Positions 11,444-23,539 of a stretch of 64,000 nt of DNA are shown here, in pieces. Each line of letters opens with the position of its first letter. The stretch's first letter is position 1. The translations under genes and the position numbers were made by a program. The notes under the pieces are model-generated. The model had not been told where the DNA came from, searched no databases, and was given only the letters and a program-made list of their open reading frames with translations. The DNA is from Anagrus nilaparvatae (Eukaryota; Arthropoda; Insecta; Hymenoptera; Mymaridae), in contig JAKSXM010000014.1 of NCBI GenBank assembly GCA_022575985.1, positions 4,030,001 to 4,094,000 of the forward strand, written 5' to 3'.

Positions 11444-12588
11444 GATTTTAAATCGAAGTTCGAGTTACTGAAAATGTTAAAAATGGGATCGATTCAAAAT
11501 ATTTTTCTTAGCTGAATGCCGTAAAAATCAAAACAATCCCCAGAGCCATTTTTTTTTTTCAAGTGAAAAACCGTATTTTTGAGATTTTTTGTATTTTACT
11601 CTATACTTTTAAATTTCTTTATTCATCAAATAAAGTTCAAAACCGTTCTGTACCTTATAAAATCTATCTGTAAAGTTTAATTTTTCATTTTCTAGCATTA
11701 AAGTACGCTTATACTTGTATAATTTGATTTTGGTAAGCTGTGGGTGGCTGCGAGGGTAGCTGAACAGTTATTTCATTCCGTATAAAAAGTCATTAGCAGA
11801 TTGAGTCCAACAATTTGACTCATTTTATGGACACATTTTTATATACATGAAATTTGAACTCTCCCAATTCTTTAGCCCTCTAGGTGTAAATCTGCCAATA
11901 TAAACCCAAATTACAAAATTTAGATTTTTGATTTTTTAATGAAATTTTTTAGAAATCTATAGGCAAAAGCATTAAAAATAGTTTTAGGACATAATTCATT
12001 GTCAAATTTCCAGCTGAATTTGAATTTGACATTAGTATTTACTCGAGTTTTTAAAAATTTTTCCCCTAGATGGCTGTATTTACTATTTTTGGCCAAAATC
12101 GCAAAAATCTAAATTTCGTAATTTGGGTTTAAATTGGCATATTTGCACCTAGAGGGATGAAAAATTGGGAGAGTTCATATTTTATGTGTATAAGAAATGT
12201 GCACAAAATGAGTCAAATCGATGCATTCAATCCGCCAATAACTTTTTATACGGAATATAATATAACTTCTCAGCCACCCTCGCAGCCACCCACAGCTTAC
12301 CGAAATCAAATTATACAAGTATAAGTGTACTTTAATGCTCGAGAATGAAAAATTAAACTTCAGAGATACATTTTATTAGGTACAGATCGGTTTTGAACTT
12401 TATTTGGTACGAATAAAGAAATTTAAGATTAGAGTAAAATACAAAAAACCTCAAAAATACGGTTTATTACCTAAAAAAAAAAACAGCTCTGGGGATTTTT
12501 TTGGTTTTTACGGCATTCAAATTGGAAAAATATTTTGAATTGATCTCATTTTTACCATTTTCAGTAACTCGCACTTCGATTTAAAATC
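11444..12588. repeat. Palindrome, arms about 495 bp
   Basis: The left arm 11444-11940 is the reverse complement of 12097-12588. Landmarks are 'cgattttaaatcgaag' at the outer ends and 'aagctgtgggtggctgcgag' midway, mirrored at about 12270-12290. The loop is about 155 bp. No frame is conserved in the arms. Confidence 0.9.
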
Positions 12589-13034
12589 GTAATGAAATTT
12601 TAATAATAATAATGAAATTTTATAATTTCTACTTCCTTGGGGGGGAGGCGATTGCCCCCTTCGCCTGCCTTTCCATGAAAGTACTTATATTTGAAAGTAT
12701 GGTTTTTTACTCGATATCTCGAATCTGATAATTATTTTTTTTTTAATTTTTTCCCCGAAATTTTAGTCAAAAAAAATACAAAAAACACTAAATTTTTTTT
12801 CTCTTTGGACGTAGTACCTAATTTATTTCTATGAGAGTACAAGTTTTAGAAAGTTCGTTTATAGTAATTATTTGGATCTGAAACCGAAATTTTTCAAAAT
12901 TTTTTTCTCATAAATAAAAAAACAAAAAAATTTTAAAAACTGCAATATTTTTTTTTGTTTCTGGATGTAATACTTCATTTAGTTCCATGAAAGTACTCAT
13001 ATTTAAAAATATGGTTTTTACTGATGTAGACTCC
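12589..13034. other. Non-coding, decayed repeats
   Basis: It holds a G-run (gggggggag near 12640) and degenerate blocks such as 'ttccatgaaagtact' at 12670 and 12985. No gene is seen. Confidence 0.4.
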
Positions 13035-15432
13035 CTTTATGGCATATGTATACTATCGGTTTGAAAAAGATGTGAACCTCTCATTTTTTCTTAATATTTT
13101 GGTTAAAAATAGAGATATTTTAATAAAACAAATTTTTTTTTTAAATTTAGCTGTATTTTTACAATTTCACCAAAGGAATATAGTTCAACTTTATTAGTTT
13201 CTGTTTTATTGCAAATATAAGTCAAAAAACAAGAATTTTTTGAAATTTTTTTTCACTCCGCTGCTTTGGACCTCAAAAAACTGTCGAAAAAATCATTTTT
13301 TTTCTAACCAAATTTTTATCACTGATAATATAACTCTTTATTTTCACGTTGCTGTTTTAAAAATTTGAAAATATTAATTTGCGAATTTTCTATGACCTTT
13401 GAAAGACGAGACCTCTATCTCAGCAACAAATTGTTCGATTGGCTTCATTTTTTTTTTAATAAATAGGTCTAGATTTGTATATTTTAAATATATAATTGAT
13501 TAAAGTAGCAAATTTCTAGTTTTAGAGCTAAAGCGAAATGAATCAAGGCACAGGTGCAATCTATTCATCCATTGTTTCTCAACAAACTTTTCACACCTTC
13601 CTGCTGTTTCAAACTCCAAGAGGTAGAAAAAAAATATTTCTATTGTTTCAGAGTTTGAATGTACATTGTCATGCTTTTTAGGACATTAACATCTGGGAAA
13701 ATATAGAAAATAAAAATTGCAATTTTCAGAAAAGTATTCAATTTTTATAAATATTGTTAATTTATTGATTCACCTGATCACAAAGAACTTTGAATCTCAA
13801 AAATCGGTCAATAATTTGCTTCAATAGAGCATAAAGTAAAAATAGGCATAAATTTTTATTTAGCTGATATCAGGGTTATTTTTCGGCCGATTTTCGCAAT
13901 TCAAATTGCACATGAATCAAATTTTAAAGTAGAATATGATTTGAGGCAAAAAGTAACATTTTTACAAAGATTTGCAAAAAAGAAAAAAAAATTTCGAAGA
14001 ATTTAGAAATAAAGGAATTTTAATAGACACTTTACTGCGAGAAGTAAAAAAGACTGAAAAAAAAAATAATAAAAATTATTTTTATTTTTATACTTTTTTC
14101 CGCGGGGTGCCTCAAAATTTTCTTTTGTTTATTTAATCTTTAAAATTTTTTTTTAGTTTTTGCAAATTTTTTTAAAAAAGATTTTTTTGCTTTAAAACTG
14201 AGTATACTTAAAAAAATGATTCATGTGTCATAATATCAGCAAAATAAAAATTGATACCTATTTTTACTTTATGCTCTATTGAAACCAATTATTGACCGAT
14301 TTTTGAGATTCAAAGTTCTTTGTGATCAGGTGAATCAATAAATTTACAATATTTATAAAAATTGAATACTTTTCTGAAAAATGCAATTTTTATTTTCTAT
14401 ATTTTCCCAGATGTTAATGCCCTAAAAAGCATGACAATGTACATTCAAACTCTGAAACAATAGAAACATTTTTTTCTACCTCTTGGAGTTTGAAACAGCC
14501 GGAAGGTGTGAAAAGTTTTTTGAGAAACAATGGATGAATAGATTGCACCTGTGCCTTGATTCATTTCGCTTTAGCTCTAAAACTAGAAATTTGCTACTTT
14601 AATCAATTATATATTTAAAATATACAAATCTAGACCTATTTATTAAAAAAAAAATGAAGCCAATCGAACAATTTCTTGCTGAGATAGAGGTCTCGTCTTT
14701 CAAAGGTCATAGAAAATTTGCAAATTAATATTTTTAAATTTTTAAAATAGCAACGTGTAAATAAAGAGTTATATTATCAGTGGTAAAAATTTGGCTAGAA
14801 AAAAATGATTTTTTCGACACTTTTTTGAGGTCCAAAGCAGCGGAGTGAAAAAAAATTTTTTTAAATTTTTTAAATGTAAATGTTATTTTATTTGTCCAAA
14901 AACAAAATTTGATACATAATTATAACAATGTAGCATTATAGCAGAATATAGATACAATATAAAAGTATAAAATTTTATTAATATTTTGTATATGCAATAA
15001 TAATATAAAAGTTAGGAGCACAATAATAGCAGTAGTAAGTACAGTAGTACAAGCGATAGCATTCGATAATTAGAACTTAGTCAATAATAGCAAGTAATAA
15101 ATAGATAAATAACATAATATATTAATATATAGCAAATCAGAGTAATATAACATTTAAAACAACGTCATCAATAGCATAATTCTAGTCTATGTCAAATTTC
15201 CATATATTAACCGCACTTGAAGACCGATCCATCATATGTATGATTTAGGGTTTTCAAGTGAGCAATTAAGGCTGTCTTGAAAGAGTTTAAGGAAGGAAGG
15301 AACCTTATTCTAGAAGGAAGTGAATTCCAGCTTTTTGTACCTTGTACTTGAAAAGAGGTATTTCCATGCCATTTTTCAAGATCAGGCATGTCCAATTCAC
15401 GAGTTAATAGGTCACCTCTAGCTGTTTCTTTA

Positions 15433-16632
15433 CACTGAGAAAAAAAATTAGAAGAAATTATTATAAATATTGGTAAAAACTCCTATCTTTTTATAGTAAT
15501 TGAGCACTATGTTTCACTTTATTGTAGAAAATAATATTTTAGTATGTAAAGTTTACCATGAATATTCATGGAATTAATCATATATAAAATGCGTATTACT
15601 TGTTTCAGTACTAATTTTTACTATACGAGAAGTGTAATTAGTGTAAAATGAAATTTATATCTGTATCTAGATTTTACAAAACTCGTATAGTAAAAATTCT
15701 AGACTCTCATAGGAAAAATAATTTCAAGTATAGCGAAAGAAAAAATTAATTTTCAGGGCACATTTTTTTTTCTTTTATAATTCCTACCATCTTTTGAACC
15801 GTATAATTATTTAATTAATCTACTTAAACCTATATTTTATATTCGAATATTTATTATCGCATCTGATCGAGAAACTCGAGGGGCATGGACGGAGCTATTA
15901 CATCGTAAAAACAACTTTTAACAGGTATGTGCCTCCTGAATACCAAAATAAGATCGTTTTGCGCACTACCAACCACGGCCATATTTTATACACACACATG
16001 TATTGTATCAACAGGGCTGGCGTTGGTAGCCGAGTAAAAAATTATAAAAATGTTGCGTAAGCACATACCTTTTAAAAGTTCTTTTTACGATGGAGCTATT
16101 ATACATGTATACATTCGCACACGCGCACACATGTACACTAGTTATGTGTGTTTAAGTTAGAAACTTAGTGTCCTTATATAGAAACTAAAACCCATTTTTT
16201 CCACTTGCGAGTAACATTTAACTAGCCTCTTGCAGTATATTTTAAAAGCTTGAATTAATTTATACAATTTATTGATGTAAGATAAAGTAGATTTATATTT
16301 TTAAATTTGATACCGCGAGATAAAATGAAAGAATTAACTTTTTATAATGTCTCAATGACGTAATATGAGACATATATATGCTATTTATATACTAAAGAAT
16401 TGTACTAAAAATTACTATACGAGATACTAAATTTTTTAAATGGCAACTTAGTAAAAGATTTTAAAAAAATATTGTAACTTTTACTGTTTTTATAGTACAA
16501 ATTGCAAATCTTATTTTTTACTATACTTATAGTAATATTCTTTTTAAGTATATTGTAATTTTTAGGGTAAATCCGCAGGTAGTGCTTAATTACTATTTAA
16601 TATAGAAATAATTCGTCTTTTTTTTCTCAGTG
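15433..16632. mobile_element. TIR element with TA target duplication, 1.2 kb
   Basis: Its ends are CACTGAGAAAAAAA and the exact complement TTTTTTTCTCAGTG. TA flanks both sides (15431-15432 and 16633-16634). Leaving out the element with one TA joins the two LINE coding blocks in frame, so the boundaries are well supported. Many 'actata'/'tatagt' blocks fill the inside; there is no transposase. The terminus and TA duplication would fit a non-autonomous Mirage-like (CACTA group) or Tc1/mariner-type element. It contains a further insertion at 15901-16092. Confidence 0.9.
15901..16092. mobile_element. 192-bp MITE with 9-bp target duplication
   Basis: The terminal inverted repeat is about 32 bp, CATCGTAAAAA at each end through 'aggtatgtgc', with two or three mismatches. 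Perfect copies of GAGCTATTA flank it at 15892-15900 and 16093-16101. A 9-bp duplication is typical of the Mutator/MULE superfamily. The inside has no frame. It is the innermost of four nested layers. Confidence 0.92.
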
Positions 16633-16915
16633 TAGGGACGTATTTAACAAAAATTTGAGTCAAATATTCAGGTCTATGAAAGCGAAGAATTTTGTACATG
16701 ATAATTAATGTAAAATACATTCTACGCATTCTTGTTTTTTGACTTATATTTGCAATAAAACAGAATCTAATAAAGTTGAAATATATTCCTTTGGTGAAAT
16801 TGTAAAATTATAGCTAAATCCAAAAAAATTTGTTTCATTAAAATATCTCTATTTTTAACCAAAATATTAAGAAAAAACGAGAGGTTCACATCTTTTTCAA
16901 ACCGATAGTAGCTTT

Positions 16916-17726
16916 ATACATTATACACACTGGATGTATACTTTACAATATTATGGTAAAGTTATTTATTGTCTTTAATAGTTTTATTCTTGTAAATAAA
17001 ATTAACAGTAAGTTTTTTTTCTATAAAGAATTTAAGAATTTTTATTAGGACAGATGATTTTTTTTAAATTTATAAAAATAGATTTTGTAATATATTTTTT
17101 ATTTTTTTAAAATAATTTTACAACCGTAATATAAAAAAAATATCCATTAATTGAAAGTTCACGATGGATCTATTTGTATACACCACGGTGATATAACTTA
17201 CTTTAACTGTGTTATACACAAATATATTTTTCAGATGAAGCAGTAAGATTTTTTTTTTCATTTTACATTTTAAATACCATTTTGATTCTTTAAATTATTT
17301 TATGATTTAATATTAAATGAATTATTATTATTATTATTATATTATTATGATCCATTATTTTCTAAGTACTATACCAAATAAAATAATATAAATATTGTAT
17401 ATTTTATGTATATATATTTTTATAAGTTTGATCCTTACCGCATTTATAATATAAGTTTACGTAAGATCTATTTGGACAAAAAATTTTTTATATGATGCTT
17501 GTTTTACAACTGATTTTATAGATTTATAATATCATTATTATAATGGTATTACTAACACATAGGTATAGGTATTTAAATATGTTTTTATGTTTTAATTCTG
17601 ACCCCTCAATTTTTTTACTGTTTTTCTGTTAATTTTTGTGTATAGAAATTTCAAAACATTTCGTTTTTTATAAAAAATTTACAACACATTCAAAAATATT
17701 AAATTTTTTTAAAGTTTTGAATTTAG
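16916..17726. other. AT-rich sequence with (ATT)n microsatellite
   Basis: A trinucleotide run of ATT units lies at 17322-17350. No gene or other feature is recognised. Confidence 0.45.
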
Positions 17727-19198
17727 TATCTACTCCAGTCAAAATACGGGGGGGGGGGGGTTGTACTTTTACTGGCGAACATGAGATTTGCTTTACTATG
17801 TTTTTTGGGTCGCTAAACACGAAAATCGGGGTCATTTCGTAAAGAAATGGGGGGTTCACCCCTAAATTTGCAAAAAACTACCCCAAAATGGGGTGTTTTT
17901 TACACAGTTGCACTTTGAGCGCTAAGATTTGCACCATATGGGTTTTTTGGGTCGCTGATCAAGAATTTCGACTTCTTTTTCATAAATAATTAAAATTTCA
18001 CCCCTAAATTGGCTAAAATTACCCCCAAAAAGGGGGTGATTTGCTATTTTCGCACTTTGAGCAACCAGGATATGTCCATATAGGTTTTTTGGGTCGCTAA
18101 TCAAGAATTTTGACTTATTTTTCATAAATATTCAATATTTCACCCTTAAGTTAGCTAAAACTAACACTTAAAAGGGTTTTTTTGCTATTTTCGCACTTTG
18201 TGCATCCAGGATATAAATATATAGGTTTTGTGGGTCTGTAATCAAGAATTTCGACTCCTTAGTTCATAAATATTCAATATTTCATCCATAAAACAGCTAA
18301 AACTACTCCTAAAAGAAGTGTTTTTGCTATTTTCACACTTTGAGCATCCCGATTATATCCATTCAGGTCCCTGGGCTGCTGATCAATAAAAATTTGTTAT
18401 TTTTTTTATAAAAAATTAATACTTACCTAAAAATAAATTATTATAGTGAAGATAAAAATGAATAAATGAAACTTAATATTTTTTTTTTTTTTATAATGCA
18501 TGCTCAAGAAATATTGAATAATTATGAAAAATAAGTCGAAATTCTTGATTAGCGACGCAAAAAACCTAAATGGACATATCCTGGATGCTCAAAGTGAACA
18601 AATAGCATAAACACCCCTATTAGGGGTAGTTTTAGCTATTTTAAGGGGAAATATTGAATAATTATGAAAAATAAGTCGAAATTCATAATTAGCGACCCGC
18701 AACACATATATGGACATATCCTGGTTGCTCAAAGTGCCCAAATAGCAAAAACACCCCTATTATGGGTAGTTTTCGCTATTTTAAGGGTGAAATATTGAAT
18801 ATTTATGAAAAGTAAGTCGAAATTCTTAATTAGCGACCCGAAAAACCTATATGGACATATCCTGGTTGCTCAAAGTGCGAAAATAGCAAAATCACCCCTT
18901 TTTCGGGGGTAATTTTAGCCAATTTAGGGGTGAAATTTTAATTATTTAAGAAAAAGAAGTCGAAATTCTTGATCAGCGACCAAAAAAACCCGTATGGTAC
19001 GAATCTGAGCGCTTAAAGTGCAACTATGTATAAAACACCCCATTTTGGGGTAGTTTTTTGCAAATTTAGGGGTGAAGCCCCCATTTCTTTACAAAATGAC
19101 ACCAATTTTCGTGTTCAGCGACCCAAAAAACATATAGTAGAGCAAATCTCATGTTCGCCAGTAAAAATACAACCAAACCCGTATTTTGACTGGAGTAA
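17727..19198. repeat. Foldback made of 140-bp tandem units (FB1)
   Basis: The outer ends are inverted ('ctactccagtcaaaatacgg' left, complement at 19181-19198). Each arm is itself a tandem array of about five units of 140-142 bp, marked by 'gggtcgctgatcaagaat' (about 17947, 18090, 18230 and mirrored positions) and a small internal palindrome 'acccctaaaaggggt'-like. The loop is near 18395-18500. Long inverted repeats composed of tandem repeats are the hallmark of Foldback elements of Drosophila. The short open frames over it are by-products of the repeat. Confidence 0.85.
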
Positions 19199-20249
19199 TC
19201 GTGTTTGAGTTGATGCTCATCACATCCTTTAAAAAGGTTTTGTTTAATAAAAATTATTATTCATTTAAGGTCTTACATACGTCGGGATTTTTACCTATCG
19301 GCATCTTTGTCTTACACATGTATAAAAGTAAGGATTGCAACTTCAAATAAATAAAAAAGTTTTTTCAATAATACTTAATTATTACTATTCAAAGCTTAAA
19401 AATGAATTTTATTAACTTAATTTTGGCATTAAATAAATTATTTATTATTTAAATAATATTATTTAATTATTTATAAAGAAAATAAATAAATAAAAAAATA
19501 TAATAAATGACTCTACCTCAATAGCAGAATAAACGTTAATTTTTTATACATTTTTTAAAGTAAAACCATAAAAAATGACGGTTGATTGTAAATTTTAAGG
19601 TCTCTTTTTATTTATTAGGACATTATTTATCAACTCATTAAAAAAAATATCTAAGTTTTGTATTTTAAATGCATTTTTTTCATTTTTTAAAACTCCCCAT
19701 AAGAGCCTGTGTTAATTTATTTTTTATTTATTTATTTTCTCAAAAACTTTTCGGTCAATTATAAAAAAAAAAAATACGTGTAAAATTAAATTATATTTAC
19801 TTTACTTTCTCAAAGTTTCAGCTTTTTTTTGCATTTTACCTCGGACGTACGTAAGACCTTAAGCTTTAAAAATTTTATTAAAAGTCAAGTTTTTTCAGTG
19901 TTAATTAAAAATATTTTTTGTCATGTAATACTTTTGTCAGTTTTTAAAACAGGTAAAATATTTTTTTTTTTAATTTTTAGGCTTCAATTTATTTTCTTTA
20001 TTAAACAATACTTATAAACTATTATTGAAATCAAGTATTTTATTATTGTAATTATCATTATAAATAAATAAAAATAATTAATAACTATGATTTTTTTTTT
20101 TAATGAAAAAATTTTTGAAAAAAAAATTTGGTCTTAATATCATAATAAAAGTATAAATAATATTTTATTGACCAGAATTGGAGCTGAACTTAATTTTTTA
20201 TTGTTTCTAATTATTTAAAATAAATAAAACAATACAAATTATTTTGATG
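19199..20249. other. Non-coding AT-rich stretch
   Basis: Nothing recognisable except the low-complexity AT content. An open frame at 19829-20017 has no features of a real protein. Confidence 0.4.
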
Positions 20250-20267
20250 TGTAACAATTTTTTTATT

Positions 20268-20309
20268 TCACAATATTTCACCAACAAATCCGTTGGCCTC
20301 ATCAGGTGA
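20268..20309 (-). ncRNA. Hammerhead ribozyme motif (type I, minimal stem III)
   Basis: On the minus strand the conserved parts occur in order: stem I strand UCAC (20309-20306), core CUGAUGA (20305-20299), stem II GCCAAC with loop and GUUGGU (20297-20280), core GAAA (20279-20276), a minimal stem III from the palindromic AUAU with U as the cleavage-site base (20272), then GUGA pairing with UCAC to close stem I. Very short, palindromic third stems are known in the hammerheads of Penelope-like elements. Position downstream of Penelope copy 1 fits this. Stem I is short (4 bp), so activity is uncertain. Confidence 0.72.
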
Positions 20310-21344
20310 TCTGAATACAAAAATTATATAATTTTTTCTTAATTACTAATGAACAATATGAGAATTAAAAAAATTTTTTATTAACAATGTGTTAAACTTA
20401 CATAAAAATACTTGTTTTTTGAGCTATGCGACATTGGTTGCTGCCGACATGAGACTAATTATTTTTTATTTTTTAAAAAAATCTTTGAAAAAATCTTTAT
20501 AAATACATTAAATAACAATATATTTTTCATCGCATTTCTTTAATATACGTATCAAATATATTTGAATATTTATTAACGTGGGACTATGACATTTTTATAT
20601 ATAGAATTAAACGAACCTGGCATTCTCATTTTCATTTATCGTATTATTAAATTTATTGATATATACCACTTCCGAAAATTTTCTTGTTCTAAAATCTGGT
20701 TCCGTGTCTAATATCGCGATATTGTTAAAATCCATATTATGCAACAGTTTGCAATGATTAGGTATTGGTTTATCTAACCTATTCTTGATGTCTTTCAAAT
20801 GACTCTCCATCCGTTTAAAAATTCTATACGTTTAGTTTCACCAATATATGACACATCACAATCCGCACAGTCTATTTTATAGACTACATTGGTTCGATTA
20901 GAATTTTTTATATCGTCCTTTCCCTTTTTAATTGTACACGAAAGATTGTTATTATTGTAAGGAACTATTAAAAAATTGTACTTTCATAATGTTCGGGTCA
21001 CACTGTTAAATAGGTTGGGTATGTAAGCTAGTTTTATAATGTTTTTTTGTTTATATATTGCCACATTTTGTTTTAATATTTTTCCTCTATTCCTTAATTT
21101 ATTAAAATTTAGCCGTTTTTTTGTGTATTTTTTTATAAAATTTTCGGGATACCTATTAGCCTGTAATATTCTTTTAGTAATTCTTAGATTTTTTTCATGA
21201 AATTTTTTATCCACTAATAATGTTGCAATATCAACCAAATTATATACCATGGCAATTTTTTGTTTGACCGGATGGTTACTCTGGTAGTGTAAAATACGGC
21301 CCGAATACGTAAATACCAATCACTTATTATTCTATAATTGTTTC

Positions 21345-21868
21345 TAAATATTTGATATTTGATATTTTATTTATTGTATAAATATACAAAGGCAGAAAAT
21401 CATACATTTTATATCATTTATATATACAGAACGTAAAATAAAATTAAAAGCAAAACAATATAAAATTACATAATTAGTTAAATTTAAGATAAGCTAAATT
21501 TACAGTATATAGTTCATTAATTAGATGATGCGTAAGTTAATTTATACATGGAGAATGGAAAAGGGTATGTGGATTGTGGATTTAGAAGTGGAGGTTTGTT
21601 GATAGATTAATTTGAGTTTTTAGGATTGGTAAGTTTAGAGATGAGAGACTATATTAAGAGTCTGATGGGGAGAGCTATTGATATCTTTAGAAAGGTTATT
21701 CTTGATGGTGTTAAATGAGAAGGATAGTCTAATACTTGGTGGAAGAGTGTTCCAATATAGCCCGGTACTGACTAAGAAAGAAGATGAGTTCGGTTTGCAA
21801 TGATGAGTAGGGACCTCAAGCTCTTTGAATTTGGGCCTGAGTTCTCTAGGGGGTATCCTGTATTTTAG
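21345..21868 (-). pseudogene. LINE 3' fragment inserted in Penelope copy 1
   Basis: Minus strand, one frame from about 21862 to 21650 reads as a reverse-transcriptase C-terminus with 'RPKFKELEVPTHH', 'WNTLPPSIRLS' and 'FNTIKNNLS', comparable in type but not closely similar to the LINE at 14878-16727. The rest is 3' UTR. It separates the RT core of Penelope copy 1 from its post-palm region, so it landed after that copy. It is 5' truncated and not functional. Confidence 0.82.
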
Positions 21869-22145
21869 TTTTGAAAACTAAATATGGTGATGCCAAGATA
21901 ATTAATGCCATTTTGAGGATTTTCTATTTCTTTAGTGAATCGCAAATTGGGATTTATACTATTAAAAATATCTAGCGTGTCATTAATTTTCTCGCCCGGT
22001 ACGCACATTATAATGTCATCAACATATCTGTAATAAAATAACGGTTTAAAATCTAATTTATTTAAAGCTGTAGTTTCTAAGTCATTCATGACAATGCCCG
22101 AAAAAATTGTAGAGCATGGACTCCCCATACTATCGATCAAAAAAA

Positions 22146-22480
22146 GATGTGGACCTCTCAAATTTTTGAAATATTTTCCAGAAAAATGGTACCAGAATGT
22201 TTGGGTAAAAAAGAATCTGTTGACAAATTATCCTTCGATCTCGGTAAAAAATTTTATGATTGTAACTTTATTGGGAGGGGAGGGACAGCAATAAATGCAT
22301 CAAAAAAGTACAAAAAAAAAAATGTTTTTTTTAGGTCGTTTTTAAACGTTTAATTAGAGCATTAAAAATTATTTTAAATTAACCAAATTTAATTAACCAA
22401 TTTATCCTTCAGCTTTTTATGAAATAGGGTAAGCGTAATAGATATGGAACCTACAACATCATTAGGAAAAACCGAGAGAA
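22146..22480. repeat. Fragment of a dispersed repeat in Penelope copy 1
   Basis: 22230-22320 ('aaaaaattttatgattgtaac ... gacagcaataaatgcatc', only partly quoted) matches both arms of the palindrome at 30535-30600 and 31585-31655. The part 22326-22400 ('ggtcgtttttaaacg', 'aaccaaattt') is inverted at about 23415-23478. This replaces the expected upstream RT sequence of Penelope copy 1. Confidence 0.6.
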
Positions 22481-22500
22481 AACTTTTTTTTAAACAACAT

Positions 22501-22683
22501 TTAAGGCAGATAACCAGTTTTCAGAGTTTTCTTGTCTAATAAAGGTCTCAATTTACATCCAAAATGCGTTTGTCTTGATCGTAACTCGTATTCAGTAATG
22601 CCTACGCTTACCTTATTTTTTTTTAAATTTAAAGATATTGGCAGGTCATAAATTTTTTTATTCATCAGATTATTAAAGAACAA
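22501..22683 (-). other. Unrecognised 60-codon open frame
   Basis: The frame contains 'YDLPISLNLKKNKVSVG' and 'YELRSRQTHFGCKLR', which looks more protein-like than the background frames. I do not recognise the family. It could be an N-terminal remnant of Penelope copy 1, which lies downstream on the same strand, but no diagnostic motif is present. Confidence 0.3.
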
Positions 22684-22727
22684 TGGGGTTTTTTATTAGC
22701 ATTCTATTCATAAATATTCACTCGTTT

Positions 22728-23215
22728 TTAACATGGAACATGTTTATAGGGAGGGGGTACTTCAGAACTTGAAAATTTAGGAGGGAGGGGTCAAATTTGT
22801 CCTATTTAAGGGAGGGTCAAATTTGTCCTTTTTAAGGGAGGGGGGTCAAATTTGTCCTATTTAAGGGGGGGGGGGTCAAATAAGACTTAGAATAATTAGG
22901 TAAGTATATATAAATAAATAAAATACTTTTAAAAGACTTTGAAAAATTTGGGCTTAAGGACTTAGGATAATACAGGTTTATGGACTTAGAATAATATCGA
23001 TTTAGGGACTTATAATAATTCAGGTTTAGGGAATCAAAATAGTTTGGGTTTAGAATCTTAACAACTAGTAAGTTGATAATTACAAATTATAACAATAGAA
23101 AATTGTATTGTAATGTTGAGTAACATTTGTATTATATCTAGTCCTCATCTGGAAGTAAACATGTTCCATGCATTTAGGGTGTTTACACAAACCGGTTATA
23201 AGTTTTTTGGATACT
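22728..23215 (+). repeat. Dispersed repeat R3, copy 2, with G-rich minisatellite
   Basis: It starts 'aacatggaacatgttta' and ends 'aaaccggttataag', close to copy 1 in sequence. At about 22787-22880 it carries 3-4 tandem units of 'gggtcaaatttgtcctattt' with G-runs of growing length, absent from copy 1, where a single G-run occurs. Confidence 0.75.
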
Positions 23216-23539
23216 GTTATCAAACCAATATTCCGACGTTGACCAAATTTTAAAACTGTAATCCACACATGATTACCTGTCACTTAAAAAAAGAATTACG
23301 TTTCTAAGATAAGCAGAAGTGATTTTAGCTTAAATTGTTATAAACAATTTATTTGTTAATATTTTTTAAAAATTCCAACGCTTCCCTGAAGTTAAAGGTT
23401 TAAAGAACCTGCAGTTAAAATTTGGTTAATTTAATATAATTTTTAATGCACTAATTTAACATTTAAAAACGACCTATTATGACTCACACCACCCGCGAAG
23501 TCTAAAAATGGCTGCGTTCCACTCATTTATACATAGGGC

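Larger units (their letters stand above)
14878..16727 (-). pseudogene. LINE (jockey/CR1-like) 3' fragment, 5' truncated, split
   Basis: This is the C-terminal end of a non-LTR retrotransposon reverse transcriptase on the minus strand. The coding part is in two blocks, 16727-16634 and 15430-15207, joined in one frame when the TIR element between them is left out. Typical tail features are 'GDLLTRELDMPDLEKWHGN' followed by 'SWNSLPSRIR' and 'LPSLNSFK', then a stop near 15207. About 330 bp of AT-rich 3' UTR follow to 14878. Truncation at the 5' side is usual for LINE copies made by target-primed reverse transcription. It sits in the right arm of the large palindrome. The exact clade is uncertain. 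Confidence 0.85.
13035..16915. repeat. Large palindrome split by a LINE insertion
   Basis: The left arm runs about 13035-14000. The right arm is in two parts, about 14130-14877 and 16728-16915. Landmarks are 'gatgtgaacctctc' at 13070 mirrored at 16880, 'cactccgctgctttggacct' at 13255 mirrored at 14850, and 'gacgagacctctatctcag' at 13405 mirrored near 14690. The arms are well matched with scattered substitutions. The missing middle of the right arm is accounted for by the LINE at 14878-16727. A partial outer-end sequence also occurs at 34418-34470. Confidence 0.88.
20250..22145 (-). pseudogene. Penelope-like element copy 1, broken
   Basis: On the minus strand, from 22145 down: the reverse-transcriptase core 'MGSPCSTIFSGIVMNDLE' and the catalytic 'YYRYVDDII' (21865-22161 frame), then a LINE insertion (21345-21868), then the post-palm region 'TYSGRILHYQSNHPVKQKIA' (20984-21319), then the GIY-YIG endonuclease region 'NVVYKIDCADCDVSYIG' near 20850-20910 and its C-terminal part (20607-20810). 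The order RT then GIY-YIG is diagnostic of Penelope-like retroelements. Sequence upstream of motif B is missing and frameshifts separate the parts, so it is dead. A hammerhead motif lies about 300 nt downstream of the coding end. Confidence 0.9.

Noticed and set aside
10984..11515. Open frames of 79 and 94 codons
   Set aside because: They cover an inverted repeat and the outer part of the palindrome; the frame is not kept in the mirrored arm.
17636..19208. Open frames of 60-68 codons on both strands
   Set aside because: They follow the 140-bp foldback units and shift frame between units.
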